Below, piece by piece: positions 8,057 to 16,943 of a stretch of DNA of 64,000 nt. The notes under the pieces are model-generated. The model saw nothing but the letters and a program-made list of their open reading frames with translations, was not told where the DNA came from and did no database searches. The number at the start of each line of letters is the position of its first letter. Position 1 is the stretch's first letter. This stretch comes from Pseudomonas oryzihabitans (GTDB taxonomy: Bacteria > Pseudomonadota > Gammaproteobacteria > Pseudomonadales > Pseudomonadaceae): the NCBI RefSeq assembly GCF_014522265.1, contig NZ_CP017024.1, positions 407,501 through 471,500 on the forward strand. The letters are read 5' to 3'. A program made the translations under genes and the position numbers.

Positions 8057-8953
8057 ATGGACGGCGGACTGGCGACGCCCGATGCCTGGCGCCCCGTCGC
8101 CCGTACCCTGCTGCTGCTGCCGCTGCTGCTGACCTGGGGCTATCTGGCCCTGGCGCTCTGCTTGGGTCGCCCCGGCTTGCGGCTCTGGCTACTGGCACGC
8201 GCCCGCCTCTCGGCCCGCCTGCTGGGCGCGCTGCTGCTGCTCGGGATATCGAGCCAGTTGCCGCTGCAGGCCGCGCTGGTGGGCGAGGGCTGGACGGATG
8301 CCTTCAACCTGCCGCTGTGGCAGCTGTATCTGGCCACCGAGGCCGGCCATGGCTGGCGCTGGCAATTGCCACTGGGTCTGCTGCTGGCGTTGTGGCTGCT
8401 GGTGGGACCCGGGATTCACGGCAGTCGGTGGCTATGGGGATTCAGCGGCCTGCTGCTGGCCAGTCTGGCCCTGGGTGGCCATGCCGCCGCGACGGCGGCC
8501 GGGTTAGGCCTGGCGCACCAGCTGAACCAGGCCCTGCATCTGCTCACCACGGGGCTCTGGCTGGGCAGTCTGCCCGGGGTGCTGCTGTGCCTGGGGCAGC
8601 CGCCCCCGGACCTGAGGGATGACGTCCAGCACTTGCTGCGCGGCTACTCGCTGCCCGGGCAGATCTGCGTGGCGCTGGCCTTGCTCAGCGGCGCGCTCAA
8701 CAGCCTGCTGATCCTGGGGCCGGACGGCCTGCTGCGGCTGACGCCCTACTCCGCTCTGCTGCTGGCCAAGGTACTGGTGGTGGCGACGATGGTCGTCCTG
8801 GCCCTGGCCAATCGTTATCTGCTGGTGCCGCGATTGGGACAGGGGCCGCAGGCATGGCAGCTGCTGCGCCGGGCCACGGCCCTGGAGATCGCCCTGGGGG
8901 TGGTCGCCGTCACGCTGGTGGCGGTCTTCGCGGGGCTGGATCCCTTCAGCTGA
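8057..8953 (+). CDS. copD: CopD-family inner-membrane copper protein
   Basis: A 298-residue, very leucine-rich membrane protein with about eight hydrophobic segments. The C-terminal half carries the CopD domain (HQLNQALHLLTTGLWLGSLPGVLL, then LLLAKVLVVATMVVLALANRYLLVPRL), where conserved histidines and the asparagine in LANR are expected to bind copper. CopD works with periplasmic CopC to bring copper into the cytoplasm. The ATG follows the copC stop by two bases without a strong Shine-Dalgarno, which suggests translational coupling. A GC-rich hairpin just downstream probably ends the transcript. Confidence 0.87.
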   Translation: MDGGLATPDAWRPVARTLLLLPLLLTWGYLALALCLGRPGLRLWLLARARLSARLLGALLLLGISSQLPLQAALVGEGWTDAFNLPLWQLYLATEAGHGWRWQLPLGLLLALWLLVGPGIHGSRWLWGFSGLLLASLALGGHAAATAAGLGLAHQLNQALHLLTTGLWLGSLPGVLLCLGQPPPDLRDDVQHLLRGYSLPGQICVALALLSGALNSLLILGPDGLLRLTPYSALLLAKVLVVATMVVLALANRYLLVPRLGQGPQAWQLLRRATALEIALGVVAVTLVAVFAGLDPFS

Positions 8954-8957
8954 AAGT

Positions 8958-8979
8958 CGGGGCGCCCGCTGGCGCCCCG
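8958..8979. terminator. GC hairpin after copD
   Basis: CGGGGCGCC (8958-8966) and GGCGCCCCG (8971-8979) form a perfect 9-bp stem with a 4-base loop between the convergent copD and outer-membrane barrel genes. No T-run follows on either strand, so termination efficiency is uncertain. Confidence 0.5.
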
Positions 8980-8986
8980 GCACGCC

Positions 8987-9592
8987 TCAGAAATAGACGT
9001 TCATGCCCAGGTAGATTTCCTTGCTGCTGTCGAGCTGGCTCGAGCCGAGCTTGGCGCCGTCCTGGTCGATATCGGGCTTGGCATTGCTGCGCAGGTAGCG
9101 ATAGCCGGCTTCCAGGGAGGTGCGCTCGTTGACCTGCTGCAGGATGCCGGCCTGGACCCCGGCCACATAGCCGAGGTCGCTGTCGTGGCCGAAACTGGAA
9201 CCATCCTGGGTGACCCGGGCGACGCCCAGGGTCCCGCCACCGAACAGCTTGGTATTGCTGCCCAGGGGATAGAAGGCATCGTAGCTGCCGGTCAGGTCCT
9301 GCTGCTTGAGCCCGAGGCCAGCGCTGCTGCCGCTGGCCTGGTCGAGGGTGGCATAGTAGCGACCGGTGTCGTTCTGCTGACCGAGGCGCAGCCCCCAGGT
9401 GTTGCTGCCATCGATGGCACCATCGGTATCGGGGCTGTTCAGGTTGCGGTCGAGGGCGTGGCTGTTGCTGAAGTTGTCGTAGCTCTTGCCATAGGTGAGG
9501 CCGGCGAAGTTCTGGGTATCGGCGGCAAAGACCTGATGACTGGCCAGGGCCAGCAGGCCGAAGAGGACGACACGGGATTTCAGGGCGTTCAT
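8987..9592 (-). CDS. outer-membrane beta-barrel protein (opacity/Ail-like)
   Basis: A 201-residue exported protein: signal peptide MNALKSRVVLFGLLALASHQVFA/AD, then amphipathic strands (YVAGVQAGILQQV, SLEAGYRYLRS) ending in EIYLGMNVYF with the C-terminal phenylalanine recognised by BamA. Eight strands are likely, as in small opacity-type barrels. Function is unknown; such proteins are often adhesion or surface-remodelling factors. GAGGAG lies 8 bases upstream of the ATG. It is downstream of fbp on the same strand but separated by a 170-bp gap with a hairpin, so it likely has its own promoter. Confidence 0.8.
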   Translation of the reverse strand: MNALKSRVVLFGLLALASHQVFAADTQNFAGLTYGKSYDNFSNSHALDRNLNSPDTDGAIDGSNTWGLRLGQQNDTGRYYATLDQASGSSAGLGLKQQDLTGSYDAFYPLGSNTKLFGGGTLGVARVTQDGSSFGHDSDLGYVAGVQAGILQQVNERTSLEAGYRYLRSNAKPDIDQDGAKLGSSQLDSSKEIYLGMNVYF

Positions 9593-9723
9593 GGTGAAAG
9601 GCTCCTCACACGATGCGAATACAGCCCGACCGGCTGCGCGGCCATCTTCGGCGGCGGCGGATTAGCGGCGGATTAAGGGGACTGAATCGGAGCTGAACGC
9701 TGAGGCACGACGCGAGGAGTGAA

Positions 9724-9750
9724 CCGGACCGCCCGTTGCAGGCGGTCCGG
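9724..9750. terminator. hairpin downstream of fbp
   Basis: CCGGACCGCC (9724-9733) and GGCGGTCCGG (9741-9750) give a perfect 10-bp GC-rich stem with a 7-base loop, 12 bases past the fbp stop. There is no clear T-run, so this is a probable rather than certain terminator. Confidence 0.5.
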
Positions 9751-9761
9751 CTTGAAGGCGA

Positions 9762-10772
9762 TCAACGCTGACGGTGGTACTCGGTCACGCGTTGCACTTC
9801 TTCCTTGGAGCCCAGGAACACCGCTACCCGCTGGTGCAGGCCATCGGGCTGGACGTCGAGGATGCGCTGGTGACCGTTGGTGGCGGCACCACCGGCCTGC
9901 TCGACCAGCATGGACATGGGGTTGGCCTCGTACATCAGGCGCAGCTTGCCGGGCTTCTCGGGTTCACGGGCATCGCGGGGGTACATGAAGATGCCGCCGC
10001 GAGTAAGGATGCGATGGACGTCGGCCACCATGGAGGCGATCCAGCGCATGTTGTAGTTCTTGCCCAGGGGGCCTTCCTTACCGGCCAGCAGCTCGTCCAC
10101 GTAGCGCTTGACCGGGGCTTCCCAGTGACGCTGGTTGGACATGTTGATGGCGAATTCGGCGGTGGACTCGGGAATGGTGATGTCTTCGTGGGTCAGGACG
10201 AAGCTGCCCAGCTCGCGATCCAGGGTGAAGCCCTTGACGCCGTCGCCCAGGGTCAGCACCAGCATGGTCTGGGGACCGTAGATGGCGTAGCCGGCAGCGA
10301 CCTGCTCGGTACCCTTTTGCATGAAGGCTTCTTCGGTCACATCACCGGTGGTGCTGCTGACGAAGTCCTTGCGCAGGATGGAGAAGATGGTGCCGACGGA
10401 AACGTTGACGTCGATGTTGGACGAGCCGTCCAGCGGGTCGAACATCAGCAGGTAGGCGCCCTTGGGGTAGTGACCGGGGATCTGGTGAACCTGGTCCATT
10501 TCCTCGGAGGCCATGCCGGCCAGGGTGCCGCCCCACTCGTTGGCTTCCAGCAGGATCTCGTTGGACAGCACGTCCAGCTTCTTCTGCACCTCGCCCTGGA
10601 CGTTCTCGGTGCCCATGCTGCCGAGCACGCCACCCAGCGCCCCCTTGGACACCTCGTAGCTGATGCGCTTGCACGCCCGGGCCACGACTTCGATGAGGAA
10701 GCGCAGGTCGGCCGGGGTCTTGTGGCTGCGGGTCTGCTCGATGAGGTAACGACTGAGGGATATCCGGGACAT
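9762..10772 (-). CDS. fbp: class I fructose-1,6-bisphosphatase
   Basis: A 336-residue cytoplasmic enzyme that hydrolyses fructose 1,6-bisphosphate to fructose 6-phosphate, the committed gluconeogenic step. Metal/substrate motifs are intact: [33 protein letters not shown] and the C-terminal GGIFMYPRD and [20 protein letters not shown]. The start at 10772 ([13 protein letters not shown]) follows AAGGAG by 7 bases; an upstream in-frame ATG at 10832 only adds non-conserved residues. Its location beside glgX/glgP and close to the fructose PTS genes fits a carbohydrate-metabolism neighbourhood, although each gene appears to have its own transcription unit. Confidence 0.97.
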   Translation of the reverse strand: MSRISLSRYLIEQTRSHKTPADLRFLIEVVARACKRISYEVSKGALGGVLGSMGTENVQGEVQKKLDVLSNEILLEANEWGGTLAGMASEEMDQVHQIPGHYPKGAYLLMFDPLDGSSNIDVNVSVGTIFSILRKDFVSSTTGDVTEEAFMQKGTEQVAAGYAIYGPQTMLVLTLGDGVKGFTLDRELGSFVLTHEDITIPESTAEFAINMSNQRHWEAPVKRYVDELLAGKEGPLGKNYNMRWIASMVADVHRILTRGGIFMYPRDAREPEKPGKLRLMYEANPMSMLVEQAGGAATNGHQRILDVQPDGLHQRVAVFLGSKEEVQRVTEYHRQR

Positions 10773-10936
10773 CGCGGTGCTCCTTGTAATGATGGGCGCG
10801 AGTGTAGCGCCAAAGCTCAAGCTCCGTCTCAAGCAGAGCGGACCGACAGGCCGGGTCTGCCAGCCAGTGCCGATTTGCCGCTTCCTCGACCAGGTGAGAA
10901 AGCGATCAGCGCTGACGGCCGACCGGGAACGGGCGC

Positions 10937-13033
10937 CTAGGGCGCGTCCGGGGTCTCCACGGCCAGCAGTACGCCTCGGCCAACACGGAGGTTTTCGGCG
11001 CTGGGATAGACTGCCGAGCCGGGTTCCAGTTCAGGCCGGCGACTGTCCAGCTGTATCACCCAGTGATGTCCGTCACGTGACTGGGGCAGACGCAGCTCGA
11101 TCTCCTCCCGACGTGGCTGGAAGGCCAGCCAGATTCGCGCCGCCTCGGGCTGATCCTCGCCATCGAGGGATTCCAGGGTGAGCGCAAGCGGCAAGCGGCC
11201 CCCGGCTTGCCAGCGACCGTCATCCATCGACACGCCATCGGCATCGAGCCATTCGATCCTCACCCAACCACGGGAATCGGGGCGGCCCAGCAGCCGCTGT
11301 GCCTGCAAGGCCGGCAATTCCTGGCGTAGCGCCATGAGGCGACCGACGAAGGCGCTCTGCCGTTGCCCGGCGGGGCTGGCGGCCTGCCGCCAATCCAGCC
11401 AGGACAGTTCGTTGTCCTGCACGTAGGCGTTGTTGTTGCCCTGCTGGGTACGACCGAATTCGTCGCCAGCGGTGAGCATGGGTTCACCCCCGGCGAGGAT
11501 CAGGGTCGCCAGCAGGGCGCGCTGATCGGCGGCACGGGCCTCTTGGATGGCGGGATCGTCGCTCGGGCCCTCCGCGCCGTTGTTCCAGCTCTTGTTGTCG
11601 GTGGTGCCGTCGCGATTGTCTTCGCCGTTGGCGTCGTTGTGCTTTTCGGCGTAGCTGACCAGGTCGGCCAGGGTGAAGCCGTCGTGGGCGGTGATGAAGT
11701 TGACGCTGGTGCGCAATGGGCGATCGCCCGTGCCGAACAGATCGGCACTGCCGGCCAGACGGGTCGCCAGGGCACCGCGCAGGCCTTCGTCGCCGCGCCA
11801 GAAACGGCGGACGTCATCACGAAAGGCGTCGTTCCACTCCTGCCAGGGCGCGCGGAAGGCACCGACCTGATGACCACCGGGGCCGATGTCCCAGGGCTCG
11901 GCCACCAGTCGCACCTGGCGCAGGACCGGATCCTGGGCCAGCGCCTGGAGCAGTGGTGCGTCACGATCGAAACCGCTTTCCAGGCGACCCAGCGCCGGTG
12001 CCAGGTCGAAGCGGAAGCCGTCGACGCCGGCGGCGGTGACCCAGTGGCGCAGGCTGTCCAGGGTCAGGCGCAGCGCCGGCGGGCTGTAGAGTGCCAGGCA
12101 GTTGCCGCAACCCATGTCGTTGATATAGCGGGCCGGATCGTCTGGCTGCAGGCGGTAGTAGCCGGCGTTGTCCAGGCCACGGAGGTTGAAGGTCGGGCCC
12201 AGTTCATCCCCTTCGCCGGTATGGTTGAAGACCACGTCGAGCAGCACCTCGAAGCCGGCCGCCTGCAGGGTGGCCACGGTCTCGCGCAATTCGCTCAGGG
12301 CATCGCGCCCGGCCAGGCGAGGATCGACGGCGGCCATGACCACCGGGTTGTAGCCCCAGTAATTGGCCAGCCCCAGGGCCGGCAGGTGACGGTCGTCGGC
12401 CCAGGCGGCGATGGGCAGCAGTTCCAGGGTGGTGACGCCGAGACGCTGCCAATGCTCGATCAGCGCAGGATGCCGCAACGCCGCCAGGGTCCCACGCTGA
12501 CGGGTCGGAACCTTGGGATGCAGCCGGGTCTGACCGCGGACGTGCAGCTCGTAGATCAGCCCGGCGTCGCGACGCTTGGGTGCGGGCGTCAGGGCGTCGA
12601 GCGAAGGCAGGACGATGGCCTTCGGGACATGGGCGCCGCTGTCGCGCTCGTCCGGGCGGTTGGGGTCTTCGGGGTGGAAGCCATAGGTGCTGGGGTGCAG
12701 CTGGAACGGCCGGTCCACAGCCAGGGCCCAGGGGTCCACCAGCAGTTTGTTGGCATTGAATCTGAGACCGTCCCGGGGACGATAGGCGCCTCGGGCGCGC
12801 AACCCATATCTCAGCCCCGGCTTGGCGCCGGGCAGAAAACCGTGCCAGACGCCGCCCTCGTGCTCGCGAAAGGCCAGGCGCTGGGTCTCGGCCTCACCCT
12901 TGGCGTCATAGAGGCAGAGTTCGACCGCTTCGGCGGCCGGCGACCAGACGGCGAAGTTGATCCCGCCGTCGACGACGGTGGCACCGTAATGGGCGGGATT
13001 GCCCGCTTCGAGGCGGGTGAAGGTACGGGGCAT
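10937..13033 (-). CDS. glgX: glycogen debranching enzyme GlgX
   Basis: A 698-residue GH13 family enzyme that hydrolyses alpha-1,6 branches left after phosphorylase trimming. An N-terminal CBM48 (about residues 10-110, [19 protein letters not shown]) precedes the catalytic barrel, with [27 protein letters not shown] (nucleophile Asp), [14 protein letters not shown] (acid Glu) and [16 protein letters not shown] (third Asp region). GlgX-specific blocks [18 protein letters not shown] and [23 protein letters not shown] are present. The start at 13033 has GGAG 8 bases upstream. glgP lies upstream on the same strand but 260 bp away across repeat elements, so co-transcription is uncertain. No glgA, glgB or treS is in the window. 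Confidence 0.95.
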   Translation of the reverse strand: MPRTFTRLEAGNPAHYGATVVDGGINFAVWSPAAEAVELCLYDAKGEAETQRLAFREHEGGVWHGFLPGAKPGLRYGLRARGAYRPRDGLRFNANKLLVDPWALAVDRPFQLHPSTYGFHPEDPNRPDERDSGAHVPKAIVLPSLDALTPAPKRRDAGLIYELHVRGQTRLHPKVPTRQRGTLAALRHPALIEHWQRLGVTTLELLPIAAWADDRHLPALGLANYWGYNPVVMAAVDPRLAGRDALSELRETVATLQAAGFEVLLDVVFNHTGEGDELGPTFNLRGLDNAGYYRLQPDDPARYINDMGCGNCLALYSPPALRLTLDSLRHWVTAAGVDGFRFDLAPALGRLESGFDRDAPLLQALAQDPVLRQVRLVAEPWDIGPGGHQVGAFRAPWQEWNDAFRDDVRRFWRGDEGLRGALATRLAGSADLFGTGDRPLRTSVNFITAHDGFTLADLVSYAEKHNDANGEDNRDGTTDNKSWNNGAEGPSDDPAIQEARAADQRALLATLILAGGEPMLTAGDEFGRTQQGNNNAYVQDNELSWLDWRQAASPAGQRQSAFVGRLMALRQELPALQAQRLLGRPDSRGWVRIEWLDADGVSMDDGRWQAGGRLPLALTLESLDGEDQPEAARIWLAFQPRREEIELRLPQSRDGHHWVIQLDSRRPELEPGSAVYPSAENLRVGRGVLLAVETPDAP

Positions 13034-13146
13034 GGGGACTCCGGTGACGGGCTTGCGGGGCGGATACTGCAAGGATGTAGACGTCGTGGAAGGCAGGGGT
13101 TCTCAGTCGGGGAGTGGCTGATCGTGGCCATGGCCAGCCGCCGTAG

Positions 13147-13173
13147 GCTGGGTTGAGCGTAGCGAAGCCCAGC
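13147..13173. repeat. Pseudomonas-type intergenic palindrome
   Basis: GCTGGGTTGAGCGTAGCGAA followed by GCCCAGC is an imperfect palindrome (GCTGGG / CCCAGC arms) of a kind frequent between Pseudomonas genes. It lies in the glgP-glgX gap. Only one copy is in the window, so its repeat nature rests on recollection of other genomes. Confidence 0.5.
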
Positions 13174-13208
13174 ACATCCTGCCTGGGCGCCGGCTCTGTC
13201 GTGGCCCT

Positions 13209-13282
13209 TATCGCGGCCATGGGCCGCTCCTACGGATGGCCTGTAGGAGCGGCCGCAGCGGCGGACCGCCATGGCCGCGATA
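13209..13282. repeat. inverted REP pair between glgP and glgX
   Basis: Two nested perfect inverted repeats: TATCGCGGCCATGG (13209-13222) with CCATGGCCGCGATA (13269-13282), and GGCCGCTCCTAC (13222-13233) with GTAGGAGCGGCC (13243-13254). The GCTCCTAC/GTAGGAGC core is the usual Pseudomonas REP motif; two head-to-head copies make a stable hairpin that could stabilise or terminate the glgP message, or attract REP-associated tyrosine transposase. Confidence 0.75.
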
Positions 13283-13295
13283 GACCCTATAACGA

Positions 13296-15736
13296 CTACA
13301 GCGCCTTCCAGATCTCCGTGGCGTATTCGCGGATGGTGCGGTCGGAGGAGAACCAGCCCATGCTGGAGGTGTTGATCACCGCCGATTGCCACCATTTGTC
13401 CGGCTGCTGCCAGCGCATTTCAACCTGGCGCTGGGCGTCCCAGTAGGCATCGAAGTCGGCGCAGACCAGGAAGCGGTCGTGCCAGGTAAGCACGTCGAGC
13501 AGGCTGTTGTAGCGAGCCGGATCCTCGGGGAGAACTGGCCACCGCGCAGACCCGCCAGGACCTGGGCCAGGCGTGGCGAATTCTCGATGATGTCCGAGGA
13601 GATGCCGCCGCTGCGCTGGCGCTCCTCCACCTCGGCCGCCTTGAGGCCGAAGATGAACATGTGCTCCTCACCGATCAGCTCGCACATCTCCACATTGGCG
13701 CCGTCCAGGGTGCCGATGGTGAGGGCGCCATTGAGGCCGAACTTCATGTTGCTGGTGCCCGAGGCTTCCATGCCGGCGGTGGAGATCTGCTCGGACAGGT
13801 CCGCCGCCGGAATGATGACCTCGGCCAGGCTGACGTTGTAGTTGGGCAGGAAGACAACCTTGAGCAGGTCGCGGGTCAGGGGATCGTTGTTGACCACCTT
13901 GGCCACATCATTGGCCAGCTTGATGATCAGCTTGGCCTGGTGATAGCTGGCGGCGGCCTTGCCGGCGAAGATCTTGACCCGCGGCGTCCAGTCGCCGTTG
14001 GGGTTGTCGCGGATGGCCTGATACAGCGCGATGGTCTGCAGCAGGTTCATCAGCTGCCGCTTGTACTCGTGGATGCGCTTGATCTGGACGTCGAAAAGCG
14101 CGGCGGGGTCGAGATCGATCTCCATCCGCTGTTTCACCAGGCTGGTGAAGGTGTCCTTGTTGCGTTGACGCTGCAGGGCGAAGCGCTCGCGGAAGTTGCT
14201 GTCGTTGGCATAGGGCTTGAGCTGCGGCAGGGTCTTTTCCGGATCGTGCAGCACGCCCTGGCCCAGGGTATCCACCAGCAGGTCGGTGAGCGCCGGATTG
14301 GCCTGGTGCAACCAGCGGCGGAAGGTGATGCCGTTGGTCTTGTTGTTGATGCGATCCGGATAGAGTCGGTGCAGCGAGCGGAAGACCGTCTTGCGCATCA
14401 GGTCGGTGTGCAGTCCCGACACGCCATTGGTGCTGTGCGAGCCGAGGAAGGCCAGGTTGCCCATGCGCACCCGGCGACCCTGGCTTTCGTCGATCAGGGA
14501 GACATAGGAGATCATGGCGCCATCGGTCTCGCCGCGGGCGCGCAGGGAGTCGAGGAACTGCGCATTGATCAGGTAGATGATCTGCATGTGCCGCGGCAGC
14601 AGGCGCTCCATCAGCTGCACCGGCCAGGTCTCCAGCGCCTCGGGCAGCAGGGTGTGGTTGGTGTAGCTGAGGGTGCCGACGGTGGTGCTCCAGGCGGCGT
14701 CCCAGGGAATGCCGTGGACGTCCACCAGCAGCCGCATCAGCTCGGCCACGGCAATGGCCGGGTGGGTGTCGTTGAGCTGGATGGACACGTGCTCGGGCAG
14801 GCTGAGCAAGTCGTTGTGCTGCTTGAGATGACGGCGGGTCAGGTCGGCCAGCGAGGCGGCGACGAAGAAGTACTCCTGGCGCAGGCGCAGTTCCTGGCCG
14901 GCTTCGCTGCTGTCGGCCGGATAGAGCACCCGCGAGATGCTCTCGGCGCGCGCCTCGTTGGCCACGGCGCCGACATGGTCGCCGGCGTTGAAGGTTTCCA
15001 GGTGGAGGATCTCCAGCGGTCGGGCGCGCCAGAGTCTCAGGGTGTTGGCGCCCTCCCCGCCCCAGCCGATCACCGGGGTGTCATAGGCCACCGCACGGAT
15101 GCGTTCGCCGGGCGTCCACACCTGGCGGCGCGGATCGCCTTCGCCGTAGGGCGCGACGTGACCGCCGAAACCGATCTCGTACACCACCTCGGCCCGTTCG
15201 AACTCCCAGGGGTTGCCGAAATCCAGCCAGTTCTCCGGCTGCTCCAGCTGGAAGCCATCGGCGATCACCTGGCGGAACAAACCATGCTCGTAACGGATGC
15301 CATAGCCATGGCTGGCGATGCCCAGGGTGGCCATGCTTTCCATGAAGCAGGCGGCCAGCCGGCCGAGACCGCCGTTACCCAGGGCGGCGTCCGGCTCCAG
15401 CCCGCGGATGCGCTCCAGGTCGACGCCGAGGTCGGCCAGGGCACGGCGGGTCTCTTCGAGGATGCCGAGGTTGGACAGGCTGTCGATCAGCAAGCGACCG
15501 ATGAGGAATTCCAGTGAAAGGTAGTAGACCCGCTTCTGGCCGGTGCGATAGGCGTCGCGCGTGCGACTCATCCAGCGGTCGACGATGTAGTCACGGGCGG
15601 CCAGGGCGGTGGCCTGGAACCAGTCGTGGTCGAGGGCGTTGTCGGGGTCCTTGCCGACCGCGTAGGTGAGCTTGGAGAGGATGTTGGTACGGAGCGCGGA
15701 AACTTCGTTGGGCGAGATGAAGCGGGGTCTTGTCAT
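13296..15736 (-). CDS. glgP: glycogen/maltodextrin phosphorylase (one-base frameshift as sequenced)
   Basis: A GT35 phosphorylase releasing glucose 1-phosphate from alpha-1,4 glucans. Family blocks are intact: KRVYYLSLEFLIGRLL, AALGNGGLGRLAACFMESMA, HPAIAVAELMRLLVD, NKTNGITFRRWLHQANP and the pyridoxal-phosphate region MEASGTSNMKFGLNGALTIGTLDGANVE. The main frame runs 15736 to about 13530 and then goes out of frame after GGQFSP; the correct tail (NSLLD, MLTWHDRFLVCADFDAYWDA ... TIREYATEIWKAL) continues in another frame to 13296. Adding one base to the four-G run at 13527-13530 restores an 813-residue protein of normal length. GAGG lies 8 bases before the ATG. A sequencing or assembly error is more likely than a real lesion because no other decay is seen. 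Confidence 0.9.
13527..13530. other. apparent single-base deletion in glgP
   Basis: On the minus strand the sequence reads TTCTCCCCGAGGAT; the intact frame requires TTC TCC CCC GAG GAT, with one more C. The run is four bases here and should be five. Confidence 0.8.
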
Positions 15737-15765
15737 CAGGATTGACCTCTACAAGCGCTTGAGCT

Positions 15766-15899
15766 TTGTCTGAAAAGTACCTGCGCATCGGTGATGCTGC
15801 GTTGAAAATCAACTCAGAATGCTCATTTACCGCTCGTAAACTGCGCTTCCTCGCTGATTTTTGCCTTGTCTCACCTTCACTCGGTGACCTTTCAGACAA
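15766..15899 (+). repeat. MITE-like/hairpin-ended repeat, copy A
   Basis: A 134-bp element bounded by perfect 10-bp terminal inverted repeats, TTGTCTGAAA (15766-15775) and TTTCAGACAA (15890-15899). Its interior is strongly similar to the element at 16806-16942 in the opposite orientation, sharing GGTGATGCT, CGTTGAAAA, AATGCTCATTTACC and CTCGTAAACT blocks. It sits in the 316-bp gap between divergent glgP and the SDR gene. The rest of that gap (15900-16052) shows no gene. Confidence 0.8.
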
Positions 15900-16052
15900 G
15901 CCTGGGAATCAGATCGCGAAGTGGCCGCGGATAATGCGGCGCGTGCCGTTCACCCTACTTTTAGGCGAAACGTCGGGCACGTCCAAGCTTTTTTCGACAC
16001 ATCAGACGGTTAGCCGTCTCCCCTCTCCGCTCTCTAGCCCGAGGTTTTCATC

Positions 16053-16798
16053 ATGCGCAAGACCCTGCTCATCACCGGTGCAAGTCGCGGTATCGGCCGC
16101 GCCACGGCCCTTGGCGCCGCTCGCCGCGGCTGGAATGTCGCCTTCAACTATCGCCAGGACGAGGCCGCGGCCCGGGCCACCCTGGCCGAGATCGAGGGTC
16201 TGGGCGTGGAAGGCCTGGCACTGCGCGGCGACGTGGCCGACGAGGCCCAGGTGCTGGCGCTGTTCGAGCGCACGGTGGCGCGCTTCGGCGGGCTGGACGG
16301 CTTCGTCAACAATGCCGGGATCGTCGACCATTCCCAGCCATTGGTGGACATGAGCGCAGAGCGCCTGCGACGGATGTTCGAGGTCAACGTCTATGGCGCC
16401 TTTCTCTGCGCGCGCGAAGCGGCCCGTCACCTGTCGCGGGAACGCGGCGGCCGCGGGGGGCCATCGTCAATGTCTCCTCCATCGCCGCCCGCCTGGGCTC
16501 CCCCAACGAATACGTCGACTACGCCGCCAGCAAGGCGGCGCTGGACACCCTGACCCTCGGCCTGGCCAAGGAACTCGGTCCGCACGGGGTAAGGGTCAAC
16601 GCGGTGCGACCGGGCGTGACCCTCACCGACATCCATGCCAGCGGTGGCCAGCCGGGGCGTGCCGAGCGCCTGGGCGTGACCACACCATTGGGGCGTGCGG
16701 GTGACGCCGAGGAAATCGCCGCCGGCATTCTCTGGCTGCTGTCGGACGAAGCCTCCTACACCACCGGCGCCCTGCTGGATATCGGCGGTGGACGCTAG
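16053..16798 (+). CDS. short-chain dehydrogenase/reductase (one-base frameshift as sequenced)
   Basis: A classical SDR of about 248 residues when repaired. NAD(P)-binding TGASRGIGRATALG, NNAG in GFVNNAGIVDHS, and the catalytic YxxxK in EYVDYAASKAALDTL, with PGVTLTDIHASGG and SYTTGALLDIGGGR at the end. The first frame covers 16053 to about 16455, then the sequence shifts at a six-G run (16455-16460); one more G gives RGGRGGAIVNVSSIAARLGS and the intact remainder to 16798. Substrate is unknown; the fold resembles sugar- or glucose-1-dehydrogenase-like oxidoreductases. The gene is bracketed by two inverted copies of a hairpin-ended repeat, so it may be a small acquired cassette. Confidence 0.85.
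16455..16460. other. apparent single-base deletion in the SDR gene
   Basis: CGC GGG GGG CCA TCG TCA is read out of frame; CGC GGG GGG GCC ATC GTC restores the conserved AIVNVSS strand. The G run is six here and should be seven. Confidence 0.75.
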
Positions 16799-16805
16799 GG
16801 CCGGG

Positions 16806-16942
16806 CTCTGTACGAACAATCGCCGAGCGACGGTCAGGCGAGGCGAAAAACGCTGAGGAAGCGGAGTTTACGAGTGGTAAATGAGCATTCCGAAGTGTTT
16901 TTCAACGAAGCATCACCAAGCGCAGGCATTTTTCGTACAGAG
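16806..16942 (-). repeat. MITE-like/hairpin-ended repeat, copy B
   Basis: A 137-bp element with perfect 11-bp terminal inverted repeats, CTCTGTACGAA (16806-16816) and TTCGTACAGAG (16932-16942). It is the inverted counterpart of the element at 15766-15899. The termini differ from copy A but remain self-complementary, so the stem is conserved although its sequence is not. It fills the gap between the SDR gene and the ClC gene, ending two bases before the ClC stop codon. Confidence 0.8.
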
Positions 16943-16943
16943 T

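Noticed and set aside
11363-13156. 597-residue open frame antisense to glgX
   Set aside because: Composition is that of a shadow frame (Gly/Gln/Val/Ala repeats), while GlgX on the other strand has every family motif.
13661-15517. 618-residue open frame antisense to glgP
   Set aside because: Low-complexity Gln/Gly/Val/Asp-rich text with no domain; it mirrors the codon structure of glgP, as expected in GC-rich DNA.
15766-16353. 195-residue frame beginning in repeat copy A
   Set aside because: It reads through the repeat and then antiphase to the SDR; the similar peptide at copy B only reflects repeat homology.
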